A stretch of 64,000 bases of DNA from Bactericera cockerelli (GCA_024516035.1 CM044963.1:20576703-20640702); one strand, 5' to 3'. Shown: positions 20,891 through 31,500, counted from the stretch's first letter. The notes: a model not told the origin generated them from the sequence alone. A program made the numbers and translations.

Positions 20891-20981
20891 TTCACGAGAG
20901 TTCTCACTACTACAAGAAGACCAAGGATCAGGACCTGGTCCAATATCTCGAGAACGGAAAGAAGATCGGCGAGAAGGTCAA
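20839..20981 (+). CDS. Exon 4 seen, cut by a gap
   Basis: Acceptor CTTCACTCCTCAG, phase 0, matching the phase 0 end of exon 3. It encodes VNDSQEPCTEEIEDHES, then HESSHYYKKTKDQDLVQYLE and a Gly/Lys-rich stretch that runs into the 100-N gap. No donor is visible. The first 17 codons are the unit of the upstream array; the rest is unique. If the acceptor at 20659 or 20749 is used, 60 or 30 extra residues containing the motif SDKHKFNNHLFTPQ are added. Conserved function not recognised; charged and acidic like the preceding exons. Confidence 0.75.
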
Positions 20982-21081
20982 NNNNNNNNNNNNNNNNNNN
21001 NNNNNNNNNNNNNNNNNNNNNNNNNNNNNNNNNNNNNNNNNNNNNNNNNNNNNNNNNNNNNNNNNNNNNNNNNNNNNNNNN
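20982..21081. other. Assembly gap (100 N)
   Basis: 100 unresolved bases placed directly inside exon 4. The collapsed or misassembled array beside it is a likely cause. Confidence 0.99.
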
Positions 21082-21205
21082 CTCAGGCTAGTGAGGTTAA
21101 TGTGGGTAGCTGGTACGATTCCCAGCAAATGGAGGGTAAAACCCCCGTCTGTCTACCTCAAGTTAAGACGTTAAATCCAAATAGAATCAATGGACATGAA
21201 AGGGC
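21082..21205 (+). mobile_element. SINE family E, 3' part
   Basis: CTGGTACGATTCCCAGCAAA, TGGAGGGTAAAACCCCCGT and AATAGAATCAATGGACATGA. The head is lost in the gap. Confidence 0.75.
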
Positions 21206-21720
21206 CTAGACATTGGATCTGGCGTCCATATAATCCTCTCACCACCGTGATTTAGGTTATCTGTCCCTATCTCACGGACACGGAATTATAATTATATTAT
21301 TACGATAAGTGATTAAAATGAATACAAATATGATAACTTTTGATAAAACGCTTCGACCATGTCAACCCCAAGTAGGTTTCAGAATAGTCAAAATAAACGA
21401 AGAAATGGTTGACTTCTTCTGAAAAGCTATATCATGTTATTATGTGGATTTTGAAGCAGTGATTCTGAACCACCCCGTATACGCTCCACTGTCTTGCTGA
21501 CACTGGGATGACCATTTTAATCTCGGAATATTGGACGGAGAGACCCTGACTTAAATAAGTTCTCGGCTAATTCTCGTCTTAGTCATACGGAGAGAATAAG
21601 TTGAAGAAGGAAACCTATTAAGAGATACTCCCATGTATTCTATGTACTAATATGTATTTGTACATGAATCTATGTACTAATAGATGAGCTTCTGGACTCT
21701 ATGGATGGCAACTGTGTCGG
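21206..21720. other. Non-coding, nothing recognised
   Basis: No splice-supported exon. Continuation of the upstream gene cannot be traced here. Confidence 0.4.
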
Positions 21721-21723
21721 TAG

Positions 21724-22075
21724 ACCGACCTCAGTAGCTTGATCGATAAGGCGGCGCACTTGTTTAATAAGAGGGTTTAACCTTGTTTTCAACTACAATG
21801 TCATAAATATCACGACGGAGGTTTTATCACCCTCGGCTCCATTCGCTGGAAACTTGAAAACCAGATACTCGAATTAACTTCACCCAGCCTGAGTGTGGTC
21901 GGGAATAGCCAGCATCACGAGGGTTTGCATTTGAATGGTTACCCATCCAAGTCTTAACCTCGCTAGGCGTTGCTTAACTTCAGTGACGGAACTAGAATTG
22001 ATGCATTCATCGAGCCATCGACGCTGGCTAATAGGTAGCTAATAAACACTTTCTTTGATCTGTTGTTAAAAAAAT
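21724..22075. mobile_element. SINE debris: family A head, then another SINE body
   Basis: 21724-21765 is the first 40 bases of family A (ACCGACCTCAGTAGCTTGAT). 21810-22030 carries GACGGAGGTTTTATCACCCT and CCCAGCCTGAGTGTGGTCGG, related to repeats near 34810 and 57955. Confidence 0.55.
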
Positions 22076-22083
22076 GTGAATGG

Positions 22084-22206
22084 ATATCAAATTTGTGTTT
22101 ATCACAATCACGATATCACTTCTACTCAAATTGGTTTTATTTAACTTTGGCAGAACTTGAGACTTGAACCACCGACCTCTGGTTACAAGTCCTCCGCCTT
22201 ATCGCT
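22084..22206 (-). mobile_element. SINE family A (diverged)
   Basis: Antisense: AAATTTGTGTTTATCAC, GAGACTTGAACCACCGACCT, ACAAGTCCTCCGCCTTATCG, then truncated by a T run. Confidence 0.75.
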
Positions 22207-22213
22207 TTTTTTT

Positions 22214-22432
22214 TTGTATAGTAATAATATTCGTGGAAAGGTAACAACCAGGCGAGGTTAATGGTCAAAGTATTTTTTAACACCTAACCCTCAGAATCTT
22301 TTTACTATGTGGTCATAAACTCAAATTCATGAGGAAAAACTCATGTTCTGGATGGGATTCGAACCAGCGGATCCCTACGCTACCTGGATCACCAGACAAG
22401 CGCCTTAACCACTTGATACCAGTGCACGGTAT
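22214..22432 (-). mobile_element. tRNA-derived SINE, family B
   Basis: Antisense copy: TCGTGGAAAGGTAACAACCA to GATACCAGTGCAC, with B box GGGATTCGAACCAGCGGATC. Confidence 0.82.
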
Positions 22433-22466
22433 AATTCCTTGTATACGTATAGAATTATTATTGAAC

Positions 22467-22702
22467 ACTAGCGGGCTGTCGCCCGCTTTGCGGGCCGAGG
22501 CATGGCCGTGAAAGCAAAAAGTCCTTTTTCGCCAATGGTAGGTGTTGTAGTGGGAATTTCGAAAAATCCTATATTGCACATCTAGACTATAAGACAAAGC
22601 TACCTACCAAATTTCAGCTTCCTAGGACTTACGGTTTGGGCTGTAGAGCGATGATCAGTCAGTGAGTGTTCAGTCAGTGACTTTGACATTTATATATTAA
22701 GA
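22467..22702 (+). mobile_element. Repeat with GCGGGCTGTCGCCCGC hairpin start
   Basis: Longer copy of the repeat at 3314-3533. It starts TAGCGGGCTGTCGCCCGC, a perfect 5-bp-stem hairpin, and ends TTATATATTAAGATAA after a double TCAGTCAGTGA block. Confidence 0.65.
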
Positions 22703-23090
22703 TAATTATATTATATCAGCAGTTACTAATAGCAAATTAATATTTTCACTACCTACTTCTTAGTTATTATCATTTAATAACTAACCGATAAGATTAACTT
22801 TCGAACTGTCTGTCATAGATACTATAGAGAGCTATCAGCAAAAACAGTGAGATCACCTTGTGTGGGTGTGATATAGCAAAATCTCTCTAGGAAGAGCTAT
22901 GCAATCTTGTTCCAAACCTCTCTATGACCTGTGCTATCTTATGCAAAAAATCTCTCTAGGTCATTTCAAGACTCATTGACTCCAATTTCTCTTTGTAAAT
23001 AATATTTACCATCTTAATAATTATGATTGAGAATGAACACCTCATCTACGGATTTAAATAGCAATGACTAGCCGATTCCCCGCACTCCCA
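22703..23090. other. Non-coding; degenerate CTCTCTAGG repeats
   Basis: AAAATCTCTCTAGG-like words occur three times at 22878-22965; otherwise nothing recognised. Confidence 0.4.
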
Positions 23091-23094
23091 ATAC

Positions 23095-23375
23095 TGAACA
23101 CCTGTCTGGCTGGGGGACGTCAAACAGGGAGAAGACCAGTGTCTCGCTAGAGGACTATAAACAGGGAGAAGACCAGGGTCTTGTTAGAGGACTATAAACA
23201 GGGAGAAAACCAGTGTCTTGCCAATACTATAAACAGAGAACAGATTAGCAAACCCTGACAAGCCAGGCTAGCTTGTGGTTTCCCAAAAGCCCATGTTGTC
23301 AAGCTAAGTTGGCTGGAACCCATCACTCACCCCACCTGTAGCCAAGCTTGTTACAACAACTTCCTACAGCGGAGT
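23095..23375 (+). repeat. Minisatellite-bearing element, second form
   Basis: Four units of about 40 bp with GACTATAAACAGGGAGAAGA, then a unique end with CCCATCACTCACCCCACC and TGTAGCCAAGCTTGTTACAA. The end matches the sequence that the hAT element interrupts at 17976/18865. Confidence 0.65.
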
Positions 23376-23419
23376 GAAATTTAAATTTTGTAATGAGTAC
23401 GAGTAGATATAATTTTTTT

Positions 23420-23566
23420 ACCGACCTCAGTAGCTTGATCAATAAGGCGGAGGACTTGTAACCTGGAGGTCGGTGGTTCAAGTTCCAAGTTCAGCAAATA
23501 TTTAGTAAAGCGAGTATTAAGAGAAGTTGTGATATCACGATTGTGATCAACACAAATATGATAACT
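23420..23566 (+). mobile_element. SINE family A
   Basis: Sense copy from ACCGACCTCAGTAGCTTGAT to AACACAAATATGATAACTTT, with a variant body (AAATATTTAGTAAAGCGAGT). Confidence 0.88.
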
Positions 23567-23629
23567 TTAACTTAACCTAGATATTATTTTTTGGACTTTC
23601 TATTGATGGCATCTAGGGCCAAATTATAA

Positions 23630-23757
23630 AACAGGATTGAAGTTAAGATAAGCAAGACTGTCCCTCAAGTCGGGCTATAGTGAGCTGTGATTGGTTGAAA
23701 CTCCGACTTGAGGGAGTGTCTGGCTTAGCTTAAATTAAATCCTTTTTTAGTCGATTA
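23630..23757. mobile_element. Palindromic MITE
   Basis: Imperfect inverted repeat: AGGATTGAAGTTAAGATAAG and CCCTCAAGTCGG on the left pair with CCGACTTGAGGGAG and CTTAGCTTAAATTAAATCCT on the right. No coding capacity. Confidence 0.7.
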
Positions 23758-24071
23758 CATAAGACCCTAGATCGATTGCAATAGCAGCCGACTGGTAACC
23801 TGGAGGTTGGTAATTCGAGTCCCAAGTATGGCGAAATTTGTTGTTATTGTTGATTATGTTGGCACTCTTAGATTTTTTTCTCAACATCTTTATGTAGATT
23901 TTTTTAATGTCTGTATTACAAGTTTTTGCATGCGATTCCCACCTTCGAGTGTTGAATTTTATGTTAAAATCTAAAAGACTTCATTAAGCATATAATCTTC
24001 GCCGTTAGCTTGTTTCACAGTATTCAGTTCTCAGTTGCAATATCTTCTATTTATTTGTATTAACCTGTTCT

Positions 24072-24208
24072 ACCGACCTCAGTAGCTTGATCGATAACGG
24101 GGCGGACTTGTAACGTGAAGTTCGGTGGTTCAAATCCCATGTTCAGCAAATATTTAGTAACGCGATTCTTAGTAGTTGTGATATCACGAAAGTGATTAAT
24201 AAATTAAG
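24072..24208 (+). mobile_element. SINE family A
   Basis: Sense copy: ACCGACCTCAGTAGCTTGAT, GGTGGTTCAAATCCCATGTT, TTGTGATATCACGAAAGTGA. Confidence 0.85.
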
Positions 24209-24254
24209 TATCTATATTACCTGTTCGAATCGTTTTGTTTTACGGTTTGAACTT

Positions 24255-24352
24255 AGACCTCAATTCCCTTGGTCTAATACTCGGAACTGACACAGGGAAC
24301 AGAGAACCTCTGAACCTAAGGATCGTGGGTTTGACTCCCGCCCGGGGCAAAA
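24255..24352 (+). mobile_element. tRNA-like SINE fragment
   Basis: TGAACCTAAGGATCGTGGGT followed by TTGACTCCCGCCCGGGGC is a B-box arm. An antisense relative lies at 27005-27075 (GCCCCGGGCGGGAGTCAAAC). Confidence 0.55.
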
Positions 24353-24458
24353 CAATTTAGACACATTGTTTGGTTTCGAATGGGCTAGGTTTCAGGCAGA
24401 ATACAGACGAGAAAAATTCTAAGATCATTTAATTTTGATGGAAACCAAGTCTTTTAAA

Positions 24459-24700
24459 GATGAGTGTTTCACAGCCTTTTTTATTTCGTAGCCATGAAAC
24501 AGGAGATATACTTATGGTCTGTGACTCTGTGTTGTAGCCTGCCCACCCCGTCGTAGTAAGCCTCCCCTCTGATGGCCGAGAAGTGATACAAAACTTCCGA
24601 TGTAAGTGCTACGAGTAGGTCAACACGACCGCACTGGAAGGTATCTCTTACGATCATCAGTCTAAATAAATTATTGGCGTTGAAAAAGTCAAGCACCTGA
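24459..24700 (-). mobile_element. SINE family C (head lost)
   Basis: Starts GATGAGTGTTTCACAGCC and continues through GTAGCCATGAAACAGGAG and CCTCCCCTCTGATGG. The tRNA-like head is missing at the right. Confidence 0.78.
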
Positions 24701-24914
24701 TCTACATCGGGTTAATACTTGTACCACAGGTCGCTAATTCCGTAGTGCACATCACATATTCACATCATAATTATCATAGTCCCCCAACCTAGGGGGCCCT
24801 AGTTGTATGAATGGAATATTATTGTTGTTAATAACTGATGATAATATTTACGAAGTTACTGAATATGGGCGGGGCACTCAGCAAGTTATTAGGTTCTCGT
24901 ATTACGCTCTCCAT

Positions 24915-25000
24915 AACACACAACGGGTCGGAGTGACCTCAGTGGGTATCATGGTCTATCTACATGGGAGACGCGGGTTCGAATCCCGGCAGGTGGAAAT
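24915..25000 (+). mobile_element. tRNA-like fragment
   Basis: GGAGTGACCTCAGTGGGTAT and GACGCGGGTTCGAATCCCGG resemble A- and B-box regions of another SINE head. It lacks a matching acceptor stem. Confidence 0.5.
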
Positions 25001-25129
25001 TTTCTGCTCCACTTTCGTGTAGTCTTTTCATGTCGAGGGTATAGTGATAGTTATTACTAATAATAATAATAAGGATATAATATATATATTTAAAGTGATC
25101 GATTGCAATAATATATACAGGTTTTCCGA

Positions 25130-25560
25130 TATACAGTTCTCTCATATCAACATTTCTCTTACGAGTATAACGAGGTCTCTTAAATGCTGAATTGTCTTAT
25201 ATCCAGATTACTCTAATATCCAGTTCTTTTATATCCAGATTCCTCTTATATCCAGTTCTTTTATATCCAAATTCCTCTGATATCCAGTTCTTTTATATCC
25301 AGATTCCTCTGATGTCCAGTTCTTTTATATCCAGCTTTCTTTTATATCCAGATTTCTCTTACATCCAGATTCCTCTTATATACAGTTCTCTTACATCCAG
25401 ATTCCTCTTATATACAGTTCTCTTACATCCAGATTCCTCTTATATCCAGTTCTCATATGTACAGATTCCTCTTGTATCCAGTTTTCTTATATACAGATTC
25501 CTCTTATATCCAGTTCTCTTATATCCAGATTTCTCTTGTATCAAGATTCGACTGTACTCT
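25130..25560 (+). repeat. TATATCCAG minisatellite
   Basis: About 25 short units alternate CAGTTCTTTTATATC and CAGATTCCTCTTATATC (13-15 bp each, roughly 28 bp as a pair). The translated repeat (IPLISSSFISRF-like) has no start or splice context and is not taken as a gene. Confidence 0.85.
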
Positions 25561-26235
25561 GCCCTCTCTACTCTGCCCACCTCCAGATTACAAGTCCTCT
25601 CTTACCGTTTTGAGCTACAGGAGCTATTGAAGTCAGCAAATATGTAGAACAGAAACTTTTTTATTTACCTATATTTTTTCCAATTAGCACATTGTCATTA
25701 TTTATGCACTTTTTATGCACATCATAATGGTATGACCAGTGGTATTTATTTCAGTTATTAGTTATTCCTTTGTAGTGTCTCTCCGCTCGTGATGGCCCGT
25801 GGGCCGACCCCTGAACAGGGGCCCCTGGGCACTCCCCTGTGGCCCCTCCTATACACGCCCCTGACGTGCGTGGTGTGGATTTTAATTAGTAATGAGATGG
25901 CAAGAATTCAAGTGTGGGCAGTGCGGTAGACAACCGGGCACCGCCAAACTCGAGTACTCGTCTTGAGATCATAAATGAGACGTTGGAACTTGGACGTCCA
26001 GTGATGTTAAGCAACGTTTGCCTAGGTAGGTTAATAATCTATCTATCTTTTATTAGATTATAGTGGTGCATGTCAATATCTATGGTCATACACACCATCG
26101 GTTGATAATAACTTGGTCTACTGTAATAATAAATGGCGTGTAATTGAAAAAGGAGTCTTGATCATTGATCCGTTCCTGGTGTAACAACCTTTCGGAGATA
26201 AGCCAGATAATAATAAAAATGTAATTTTTTTTTTT
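25561..26235. other. Non-coding with GC-rich patch
   Basis: 25795-25870 is rich in GGGGCCCC/CCCCTG words and could be a worn DNA-transposon end. Nothing firm is seen elsewhere. Confidence 0.35.
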
Positions 26236-26238
26236 AAA

Positions 26239-26371
26239 ACTTATCATATTTGTGTTAATCACTTACTTGATTTCACAACTACTCAAACTCGCTTTACTAA
26301 ATCCACCCTCAAACCGCGACTTGAACCACCGACCTCCAGGTTACAAGACCGTTTAAGCTACTGAGGTCGGT
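26239..26371 (-). mobile_element. SINE family A
   Basis: Antisense: CTTATCATATTTGTGTTAAT to AAGCTACTGAGGTCGGT, with a 13-bp deletion in the head region. Confidence 0.85.
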
Positions 26372-26559
26372 TAGTAATAAATATGCATTTTTCACTGTGC
26401 AAAAACTACATGTTTACACAATTTATAGTACACAATGTGAATCTTATTATCTTATTCTATTTTACATCTACCTGTATCTTGATTGCTAAATTTTAATTTA
26501 AAAAAGGCCAAAAAAGTTTTCAATTCCTAATTAATGGTTTAATCGACCATTTTTATCGG

Positions 26560-26850
26560 TTGATTTTTCATTTTTTTTTTTTTTTTTCGTAGCCATGGAA
26601 CGGGAGCTATACTGTACTCGCTTATGTTCTGTGTTGTAGCCTGCCCATCCCGTAGTATGCCTCCCCTCTGAGTGGCGAGAAGTGACACAATACTTCCCAT
26701 TAAAGTGCTGGGTCAACACGAGTGCATCGGAAGGTATCCTTTACAAACAACTGTAACCAAATTTAGAACACAATTTTTTGTTCGCTCGGGAGATCGAACC
26801 CGGGACCTTCCGCATGGCAAGCGAGTGCTTAACCACTGGTCTAATCGTGC
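26560..26850 (-). mobile_element. SINE family C (full head)
   Basis: Antisense tRNA-like head at the right: GGGAGATCGAACCCGGGACC, TTCCGCATGGCAAGCGAGTG, CTTAACCACTGGTCTAATCG. The body contains CCTCCCCTCTGAGTGGCGAG and GGGTCAACACGAGTGCA. Confidence 0.85.
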
Positions 26851-27004
26851 GGAGACTCATTGGTCCCCTAGTCAAGCAGTATAAATAAGACGTTATTGTT
26901 ATTACTAATTATTTTTTAAATCAAAATGTTAAACGAGGATTTTTCTCATCTGTGTTCTGGCTGCAAGCCAGCTCATCCAAAACCAAACAATGTGGCTAAA
27001 ATGT

Positions 27005-27075
27005 TTTGCCCCGGGCGGGAGTCAAACCCACGATCCTTAGGTTCAGAGGTTCTCTGTTCCCTCTCAGAGAACTAT
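27005..27075 (-). mobile_element. tRNA-like SINE fragment
   Basis: Inverse relative of 24255-24352, sharing GGTTCAGAGGTTCTCTGTTC. Confidence 0.5.
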
Positions 27076-27328
27076 AGGCTGGAAACTGGTTTGTTACCAT
27101 TCAAGGCAACAAAATCGCGGGCAAGAAATGTCTGATCGCAATTATTGGAATTCTCTAACCTGACAATCGTTTGAACATTTAAAAGACAAATGTTTTAATG
27201 TTTCAATCATTGGAATAGAATTGAATTGAATCGAATAGAATAGAATAAATTCCAATATAAGAGTGGCTAATAGTGACTATAGTACTTAACAAATCCAAGA
27301 GAAAAACAATAGATTGGATACTTGTATT

Positions 27329-27572
27329 CACCGTGGCCGAGTGAGTTAGCGCGCTAGGCATTGCACGCACGGTGACCTGGAATCGATCCCCAGTAAGGCA
27401 GTATTTTTTCTGCTCTGTACTTGGGTGTTCGGGGTCCACTAATACCTCGTGAGGAAAAATGAGTAGCCGCTTTAATGTGAGCAGCGACCAGTGGCGGAAT
27501 GATAGGCAAAAATAAGATATTAGGATAACAAAGATACGGAAAAGTTCTGTAATTCTGCGCTACTCACTAAAA
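27329..27572 (+). mobile_element. SINE family D (full sense copy)
   Basis: Head CACCGTGGCCGAGTGAGTTA and GCACGCACGGTGACCTGG, body CATACCTCG-type sequence TAATACCTCGTGAGGAAAAA, GACCAGTGGCGGAATGATAG and 3' end TTCTGTAATTCTGCGCTACT. Confidence 0.87.
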
Positions 27573-27839
27573 TTGTGGTATAATAACATAAAGATATACA
27601 TTTATTTATGTATTTTTGGATACAGGTCAGTACACTAGTTCGGCCAGGTTCAGCAACGTCGAGCAAGGTTAGAACTAAGCGGACAACCATCAGGTGACCG
27701 CTTGTATTCTTACCATCCTGATACTCTCGTATTGCTGGTCGTTTCCAGCCCGATTCAGGCTGGGTGAGGTAAATTTGGATGATGAGTTTTTGAGGAACAA
27801 TATCCTCCAAGAAACCGCAGGTAAGACTTCACACCAGAC

Positions 27840-27990
27840 CAATAAATGGAATAAAATGGACTAACTGGAACAACGTTATTTTTCTTTTGGAAGAGGAAAA
27901 ATCTTCTTCCAGTTTGGTTAACCAATATGGATTTATAAAAAAATTGCTTCCATTTCTTTTACAGGTTAAGTTTTAATTTTTCCATTGTTT
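27840..27990 (+). mobile_element. Fragment of the CGTATTTTTC MITE
   Basis: TTTTTCTTTTGGAAGAGGAA, CAGTTTGGTTAACC and TTTTACAGGTTAAG match the inner part of 30922-31200. The termini are absent. Confidence 0.65.
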
Positions 27991-28057
27991 ATTGAAAGAG
28001 TCCATATAAACATGTAACAAATAACAAAAGTTAAAAATTGGGATGATAACATGTCAT

Positions 28058-28143
28058 GTCGAACCCACGACCTCTGGAGTCTTTGGATTCACAGAGTGCT
28101 GCCACAGAGTGCTGCCTTTACCATTGAGCTACCGGGACAGACA
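28058..28143 (-). mobile_element. tRNA-like SINE head, family F
   Basis: Antisense: CGAACCCACGACCTCTGG and ATTGAGCTACCGGGACAG. An extra duplicated block (CACAGAGTGCTGC twice) widens the variable region. Confidence 0.6.
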
Positions 28144-28290
28144 AAATTTGGACTGTATTGAATCATTCATGAGCTTGTTTAGCGGAACACCAAAGAAATT
28201 TTGGACGGAGTTTATTTATTCGGAGGAAAACCTTGTGGTGTAGCGGTTCCTAAATTGTGGTTAGCTTTTCATTTTTTTTTTTTTTCTTTT

Positions 28291-28562
28291 TGATGAGTGT
28301 TTCACAGCCTTTTTTATTTCGGAACCATGAAACAGGAGCTACTGTAGACGCTGGTAGTCTGAGTTGTAGCCTGCCCATCCCGTATAGTATGCCTCTCCTC
28401 TGATGGGCGAGAAGTGACACAACACTCACTTCCCATTTAGGTGCTGGGTCAACACGAGCGCACCGGAAGGTATCCCTCACAAACAATTGTAACTAAATTA
28501 AGAAAACAATTTTTGTCGGCACGGGGGATCGAACCCGGGACCTTCCGCATGGCAAGCGAGGT
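28291..28562 (-). mobile_element. SINE family C
   Basis: Starts TGATGAGTGTTTCACAGCCT; the antisense head GGGATCGAACCCGGGACCTT and GCATGGCAAGCGAG is cut off in the A-box part. Confidence 0.83.
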
Positions 28563-28719
28563 ATATCCCCGGAACTTTCACATGATATTACTTCAGGATG
28601 AACATAACTATTTTTTTTATATATATTTTTATAATTATAAACTGGTTGGGGTCCCACAAGAAGAGCCCCAATTCTCACACCGGCTTCTATTAGATCTATT
28701 GTGACCAAACTTAACTATT

Positions 28720-29032
28720 CTTCATCTTAGGGTGGCGTCATCGTGAACGATGGTAGCCAGACAGTGAAGTAATGACTCAGCACTTCTACACTGTCTTTAC
28801 AAGGAGGCTGATAATTGACAAGGCCCCCCAGAACCAAGCCAATGCTGGTCTACTCCCTGTTTATAGTCCCCCAGCCAGACTGCTAGTCTACTCCCTGTTA
28901 AAAGTACCCCAACCAGACTACTAGTCTACTCCCTGTTTATAGTCCCCCAGCCAGACTGCTGGTCTACTCCCTGTTTAAAGTCCCCCAGCCAGACTACTGG
29001 TCTACTCCCTGTTTAATGTCCCCTAGACAGAC
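28720..29032 (-). repeat. Minisatellite-bearing element, inverse copy
   Basis: Inverse of 5850-6145: unique end GGTGGCGTCATCGTGAACGA, then five units with CTACTCCCTGTTTATAGTCC and CCCAGCCAGACTGCTGGT. Confidence 0.78.
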
Positions 29033-29059
29033 TTAACTATTACTACAATAAAATTCAAA

Positions 29060-29140
29060 AAGAGTTTTTCTATCTCGCTGGGGATCGAACCCGGGTCACG
29101 GTTTTGAGCACCTCCAACTTGCTAACAAGCTCGCGCGTAA
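29060..29140 (-). mobile_element. tRNA-like antisense fragment
   Basis: GGGGATCGAACCCGGGTCAC and AAGCTCGCGCGTAACCACTC resemble an antisense tRNA head. Confidence 0.45.
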
Positions 29141-29292
29141 CCACTCGGATTCAACAGGTGGGTCTGGCGCTCTATAAGGAGATTCCACTTAGTCCACTTG
29201 GGTCTTGCCTCCGGGGATGCGAGGAGAAGACGCATAACAAGATCTTTCTGAATAATTATGTCGGCTTTACAATGTAAACAAAATTAACAAAG

Positions 29293-29465
29293 CCGACCTC
29301 CGTGGCTCAGTGGTTAAGAGCATTGGTTGCTGACCCGTAGGTTGCGAGTTCGAATCCCGGCTTGAGCGGAAAAATCTAACCGAGTTTCCGAAATGGCATG
29401 GATGTAAAGGTAAAATGCCCTGAAGTAATGCAAAAGCGATTCCGGGGCACAAATAAATAAATATA
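29293..29465 (+). mobile_element. tRNA-derived SINE, another family
   Basis: Head CCGACCTCCGTGGCTCAGTG and GAGTTCGAATCCCGGCTTGA, body to AATAAATAAATATAC. Other full copies are not seen in the window. Confidence 0.65.
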
Positions 29466-30020
29466 CTTTAAAAAAAGAAGTATATGACTAGGTAGGTACC
29501 ATATACTTACATCATCCTGTGTTTACATTGCATATTGTAAATTTGTACTTCTCATTAGGTCCATTACTTTCAAGAACTAGATTTATAAATAAAAAAATCG
29601 GATTAAAAAAAAAAAAAAACTAATTACAAAAACGAACGCAAAAGTTTAATGTTGCATCTACAGATACAACGTACCTAACCATATTTCTACAACATAACAA
29701 CCTTACCAGAGCTTGTAATTTATCTATGTCCTATTGTGACCATCCAACCAGAAGACATTTGTTACTAATGTTTTATCAGCTTACAAGATATCTATATTAT
29801 AATCATTATTATTACCTATACTACTATTTTATCATAAGTAGGTATATATTATCAGGACCCTTCTGGCTCTCTTCCTATGTAGATAATAATTACAGGGATT
29901 TCTTTCTTTCTCTCATTTTTTATATTTTTTTTTTTACAATTTTGGTTTTCTACAAAGGTACATATTGATGGTATGTATTTCAGTACAACCCTTAGCCGTA
30001 GATATAGGTAGGTAATAATA
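29466..30020. other. AT-rich non-coding
   Basis: Nothing recognised. Confidence 0.4.
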
Positions 30021-30026
30021 AAGGTA

Positions 30027-30135
30027 GAGGTTTATTGGTTCAAATCCCACCCAGTGCACGAATTTCTCCTCATTAATTTGAGTTTGTGACCACATAATAA
30101 TAAAACTCTGAGGGTTAGGTTGTAGAAATTGATTT
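30027..30135 (+). mobile_element. SINE family B fragment
   Basis: GGTTCAAATCCCACCCAGTG, CATTAATTTGAGTTTGTGAC and CTGAGGGTTAGGTTGTAGAA. Confidence 0.78.
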
Positions 30136-30182
30136 GAGCTGAAAGAGTATTGATGTGAGATATTTATTGTAGTTCCAAACTC

Positions 30183-30400
30183 AAAAATCTCCCGTAGTAT
30201 GTCTCCCCTCTGATGGGCGAGAAGATACACACTACTTCTCAAGTGCTGGGTCAACACGAGCGCACCGGAAATGTAGCCATTCTCTATACCTACATTACCT
30301 ACCTACATAATTTACTTTACATTTTTTGTCGCCTCTGGTAATCGAACCAGGGACTTTCCGCATGGCAACCGAGTATCTCAACACTGAGCTACGTTCGCTT
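30183..30400 (-). mobile_element. SINE family C (diverged)
   Basis: CCTCTGATGGGCGAGAAG, TGGGTCAACACGAGCGCACC and an antisense head with GTAATCGAACCAGGGACTTT and CACTGAGCTACGTTCGC. Confidence 0.75.
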
Positions 30401-30677
30401 ACTTATACATATTGAATTTATAATTTATACATTGACTGATCTTACGCTTAATGTCCATAAATCTATTAAATTTATAGCTAGGTATTAGTGTGCAGAGATT
30501 CAGTGTCTTTAATATTAATGTAGAGTGGTTCTGTATGTAAGATTGTCTCAACACTCTCACTGCCACAGGTGTTTTAATTTGGAACAATGCACATTTTTTT
30601 TCAAAAGCAGTTTGAAACGAACTCGCTGTGAAAAAACGAAGTTCTGGGCGAGAGAAACTATTACCTTTTTAAGTTTT

Positions 30678-30819
30678 AAGTTATCATATTTGTGTTAATC
30701 ACTTTCGTGATATCACAACTACTCAAACTCGCTTTACTATATCCACGCTGAAACCTGGACTTGAAGCACCGACCTCCAGGTTACAAGTCCGCCGCCTTAT
30801 CGATCAAGCTACTGAGGTC
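30678..30819 (-). mobile_element. SINE family A
   Basis: Near-complete antisense copy, GTTATCATATTTGTGTTAAT to ATCAAGCTACTGAGGTC. Confidence 0.88.
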
Positions 30820-30921
30820 TATAACTATTACCTCATTGGGAGAAACTATTACCTCATAACAAATCAATGCTAAGTGAGTCCGCTTGGATACAGCGCATTG
30901 TTAAACTATATCTACTTGTGC

Positions 30922-31200
30922 CGTATTTTTCTTTCTAACCAAAGTTAACCAAACGGGAATAAAATGAACCAAACTGGAAGCAAGTCATTTTTCTTTTGGA
31001 AGAGGAAAAATGTCCACTTCCAAAGTTAACCAAAGTGGAAGTAGAAAATTCTTGCTTCCAGTTCTTTTATAGGTTAAGTCCATTGTTTATCTTTAAAAGT
31101 AACCAAACGCATTTTTCTTTTACAAATGACCTTGGAATAAAATGGAAATATTTGGAAGAAACCTAACCAGGAATTTTTTTTGGTTAGAAAGAAAAATACG
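30922..31200. mobile_element. MITE with CGTATTTTTCTTTCTAACC ends
   Basis: Ends CGTATTTTTCTTTCTAACC and GGTTAGAAAGAAAAATACG are perfect inverted repeats. The 279-bp interior is made of TTTTTCTTTT and CTTCCA words and has internal inverted symmetry (CTTCCAAAG and CTTTGGAAG types). A second copy in the opposite orientation lies at 50885-51144. Confidence 0.82.
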
Positions 31201-31500
31201 ACTTTGGTGTGTCCAAATCAATCCAAATGGAAATACTTAGTCCGGGAACTAGAAATGGTCTGTCAGTGAAAGTGTTGTTACTACAGTAGTGTCTATGTCA
31301 GTTTGTTCACATACTGTTTTTAGGCATAGATTTAATTGATGTGGGGCCCGTTTTCAGTGGCTTGTTGATATACCAGATAAAAAATGAAATTAAACTGTTG
31401 ATTTTACCATAACGGGTGCCTGATTTGACCCCTAACCCTCGAGGTAACTGGAGCAATCTATAGTCAGCCGGTTAATCAGTAGTTTACGAAAGTATATTTT

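Noticed and set aside
25192..25647. 151-codon frame rich in Ile/Ser/Leu
   Set aside because: It is the translated TATATCCAG minisatellite, with no splice or promoter context.
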